DNA from: Gammaproteobacteria bacterium
GTDB taxonomy: Bacteria > Pseudomonadota > Gammaproteobacteria > UBA9214
NCBI GenBank assembly: GCA_029864225.1
Contig: JAOTTU010000112.1
Coordinates: forward strand, 1 to 6,098
Direction of reading: 5' to 3'
DNA: 6,098 nucleotides
Shown one piece after another: positions 5,138 through 6,098 of this stretch; the stretch's first letter is position 1; each line of letters begins with the position of its first letter. The position numbers and the translations under genes were made by a program. Below the pieces are notes generated by a model. The model was not told the DNA's origin, searched no databases, and saw only the letters and a program-made list of their open reading frames with translations.

Positions 5138-6098
5138 ATGGGATTTGAATCTACCGGGGCAAGATTCCAACCAGTTATTCAGGCTGCGTATTCTAGCGTA
5201 TGCAGGGTACATACCGCCACGGTCTGTATCACCCTCGGGCTGTTATTCGCGCTCATGCTCGGTTCCTGCGGCAAGCCGCCTTCCCTCCTCGAGCAGATCC
5301 AGTCCCGGAATGAACTGGTGGTGATCACCCGCAACAGCCCGACCACCTATTACCAGGGCAGCGACGGTCCGGCCGGGTTTGAATACGAACTGGCCCAGCG
5401 CTTCGCGGAATATCTCGGCGTTGAACTGCGCATCGTGGTACCGCCCAACTTCAATGACATCCTGCCCCTGGTGGCGCGTGGCGATGCCCACCTGGCAGCG
5501 GCCGGCCTGACGGTGACAGACAAGCGCAAGGAGAGCGTCCGCTTCGGTCCGGTCTACCAGGAGATCACACCCCAGCTGGTCTATCGCAGGGACTCCGTCC
5601 GGCCAAAGACCTTCGATGATCTCGAAGGCCGCCTCGAGGTGGTTGCCGGCAGCAGCCACGTGGAACGCCTTGAAGCCCTGCGCGACAAACATCCCGACCT
5701 CAGCTGGCAGGAAAATGAAACAATGGAGAGCGAGGAACTGCTGAACCTCGTATGGCAACAACTGATTGACTACACCATCGCCGACTCCAACGAACTGTCC
5801 ATCAACCAGCGCTTCTATCCCGAATTGCAGCCGGCCTTTGATATCAGCCTGCCGCGACCACTGGCCTGGGCCTTTACCCGCAGCGATGATGACAGCCTGT
5901 ATAACACGGCGCTGGACTTCTTCGCCGGCATCCGGGAAGACGGCTCACTGGACCAGCTGGTCGAGCGCTACTACGGCCATATCACCGACTTCGACTATGT
6001 CGGTACACGCCGCTACCAGGCCCATATCGAACAGCGGCTGCCCCTTTACCTGGATGTATTCAAGAGTGCCGCCGAACTAGCGGGCATGGACTGGCGGC
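5138..6098 (+). CDS. mltF: Membrane-bound lytic murein transglycosylase F (5' part, cut by window end)
   Basis: The frame is open for 320 codons to the window edge with no stop. After a signal region, Leu-Gly-Ser-Cys (Cys44) forms a lipobox, suggesting lipid anchoring. Residues about 55-275 form a periplasmic solute-binding domain of the SBP_bac_3 type, with the phrases LVVITRNSPTTYYQG, GPAGFEYELAQRFAEYLGV and AAGLTVTDKRKESVRFGP that characterise the MltF/YfhD N-terminal domain. The sequence stops at LPLYLDVFKSAAELAGMDWR, just where the GH23 transglycosylase domain should begin, so the catalytic Glu lies outside. MltF cleaves peptidoglycan glycan strands to 1,6-anhydro products at the outer membrane, with the binding domain modulating activity. 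The E. coli protein is about 518 residues, so roughly three fifths is here. ATG 5138 is preferred because a likely -10 overlaps the other in-frame ATG at 5081; neither has a clear ribosome site. Confidence 0.93.
   Translation, partial: MGFESTGARFQPVIQAAYSSVCRVHTATVCITLGLLFALMLGSCGKPPSLLEQIQSRNELVVITRNSPTTYYQGSDGPAGFEYELAQRFAEYLGVELRIVVPPNFNDILPLVARGDAHLAAAGLTVTDKRKESVRFGPVYQEITPQLVYRRDSVRPKTFDDLEGRLEVVAGSSHVERLEALRDKHPDLSWQENETMESEELLNLVWQQLIDYTIADSNELSINQRFYPELQPAFDISLPRPLAWAFTRSDDDSLYNTALDFFAGIREDGSLDQLVERYYGHITDFDYVGTRRYQAHIEQRLPLYLDVFKSAAELAGMDWR

Noticed and set aside
5243..5761. Minus-strand 172-aa frame opposite mltF
   Set aside because: It is a shadow of the real plus-strand frame, which shows clear SBP-domain motifs and stays open to the window end.
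5766..6080. Plus-strand 104-aa frame inside mltF
   Set aside because: It is out of frame with the recognisable MltF protein and has low-complexity Thr/Ser/Pro composition with no motif.

Overview
This window looks like a chromosomal segment of a gammaproteobacterium, probably free-living. The reasons are the tRNA genes with encoded CCA ends, the MltF-type periplasmic-binding/transglycosylase gene, the lipoprotein signal sequences, and moderate GC that drops in the intergenic stretches. No species can be named from the sequence alone.

Layout, left to right. (1) Positions 6-1943, minus strand: a secreted multicopper oxidase with all ten copper-binding His and the T1 Cys. It carries a Cys-rich C-terminal tail made of two copies of a MopE-type DNDCDG motif followed by a PSI-like Cys/Trp microdomain. 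(2) Positions 1944-2373: a noncoding gap with an 18-bp perfect palindrome (TTGAC-N4-GTCAA core, the spacing of FNR/FixK-type boxes) about 120 bp upstream of the oxidase. (3) Positions 2374-3654, minus: a lipoprotein with exactly seven FG-GAP/VCBS calcium-loop repeats, probably a seven-bladed beta-propeller. (4) Positions 4098-4244, minus: a 48-residue single-pass membrane protein. (5) Positions 4575-4815: a densely structured block with a run of small hairpins, a copy of the tRNA-Ser 3' end, an inverted copy of the tRNA-Ser T-arm, and a perfect 18-bp bidirectional terminator. (6) Positions 4784-5030, minus: tRNA-Ser(GGA) and tRNA-Ser(CGA), transcribed CGA first and ending at that terminator. 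(7) Position 5138 to the window end, plus: the 5' part of mltF, cut by the window edge before its catalytic domain.

How it may fit together. The tRNA-Ser pair and mltF look like core genome. The three minus-strand genes beyond the terminator all encode exported or membrane proteins and are separated by long, lower-GC gaps, which suggests accessory DNA. A duplicated tRNA-Ser 3' end (TGGCGGAGAGGGAGG, at 4608 and 4784, direct orientation) marks a possible old integration junction between the two parts. Whether the oxidase, propeller lipoprotein and small membrane protein cooperate is inference only: they share strand and cell compartment, but the gaps are too long to assume one operon.

Most worth a second look: the oxidase with alanine at the usual T1 axial-ligand position and its duplicated metal-binding tail, the FNR-like operator in front of it, the tRNA/terminator inverted-repeat structure, and the small membrane protein.
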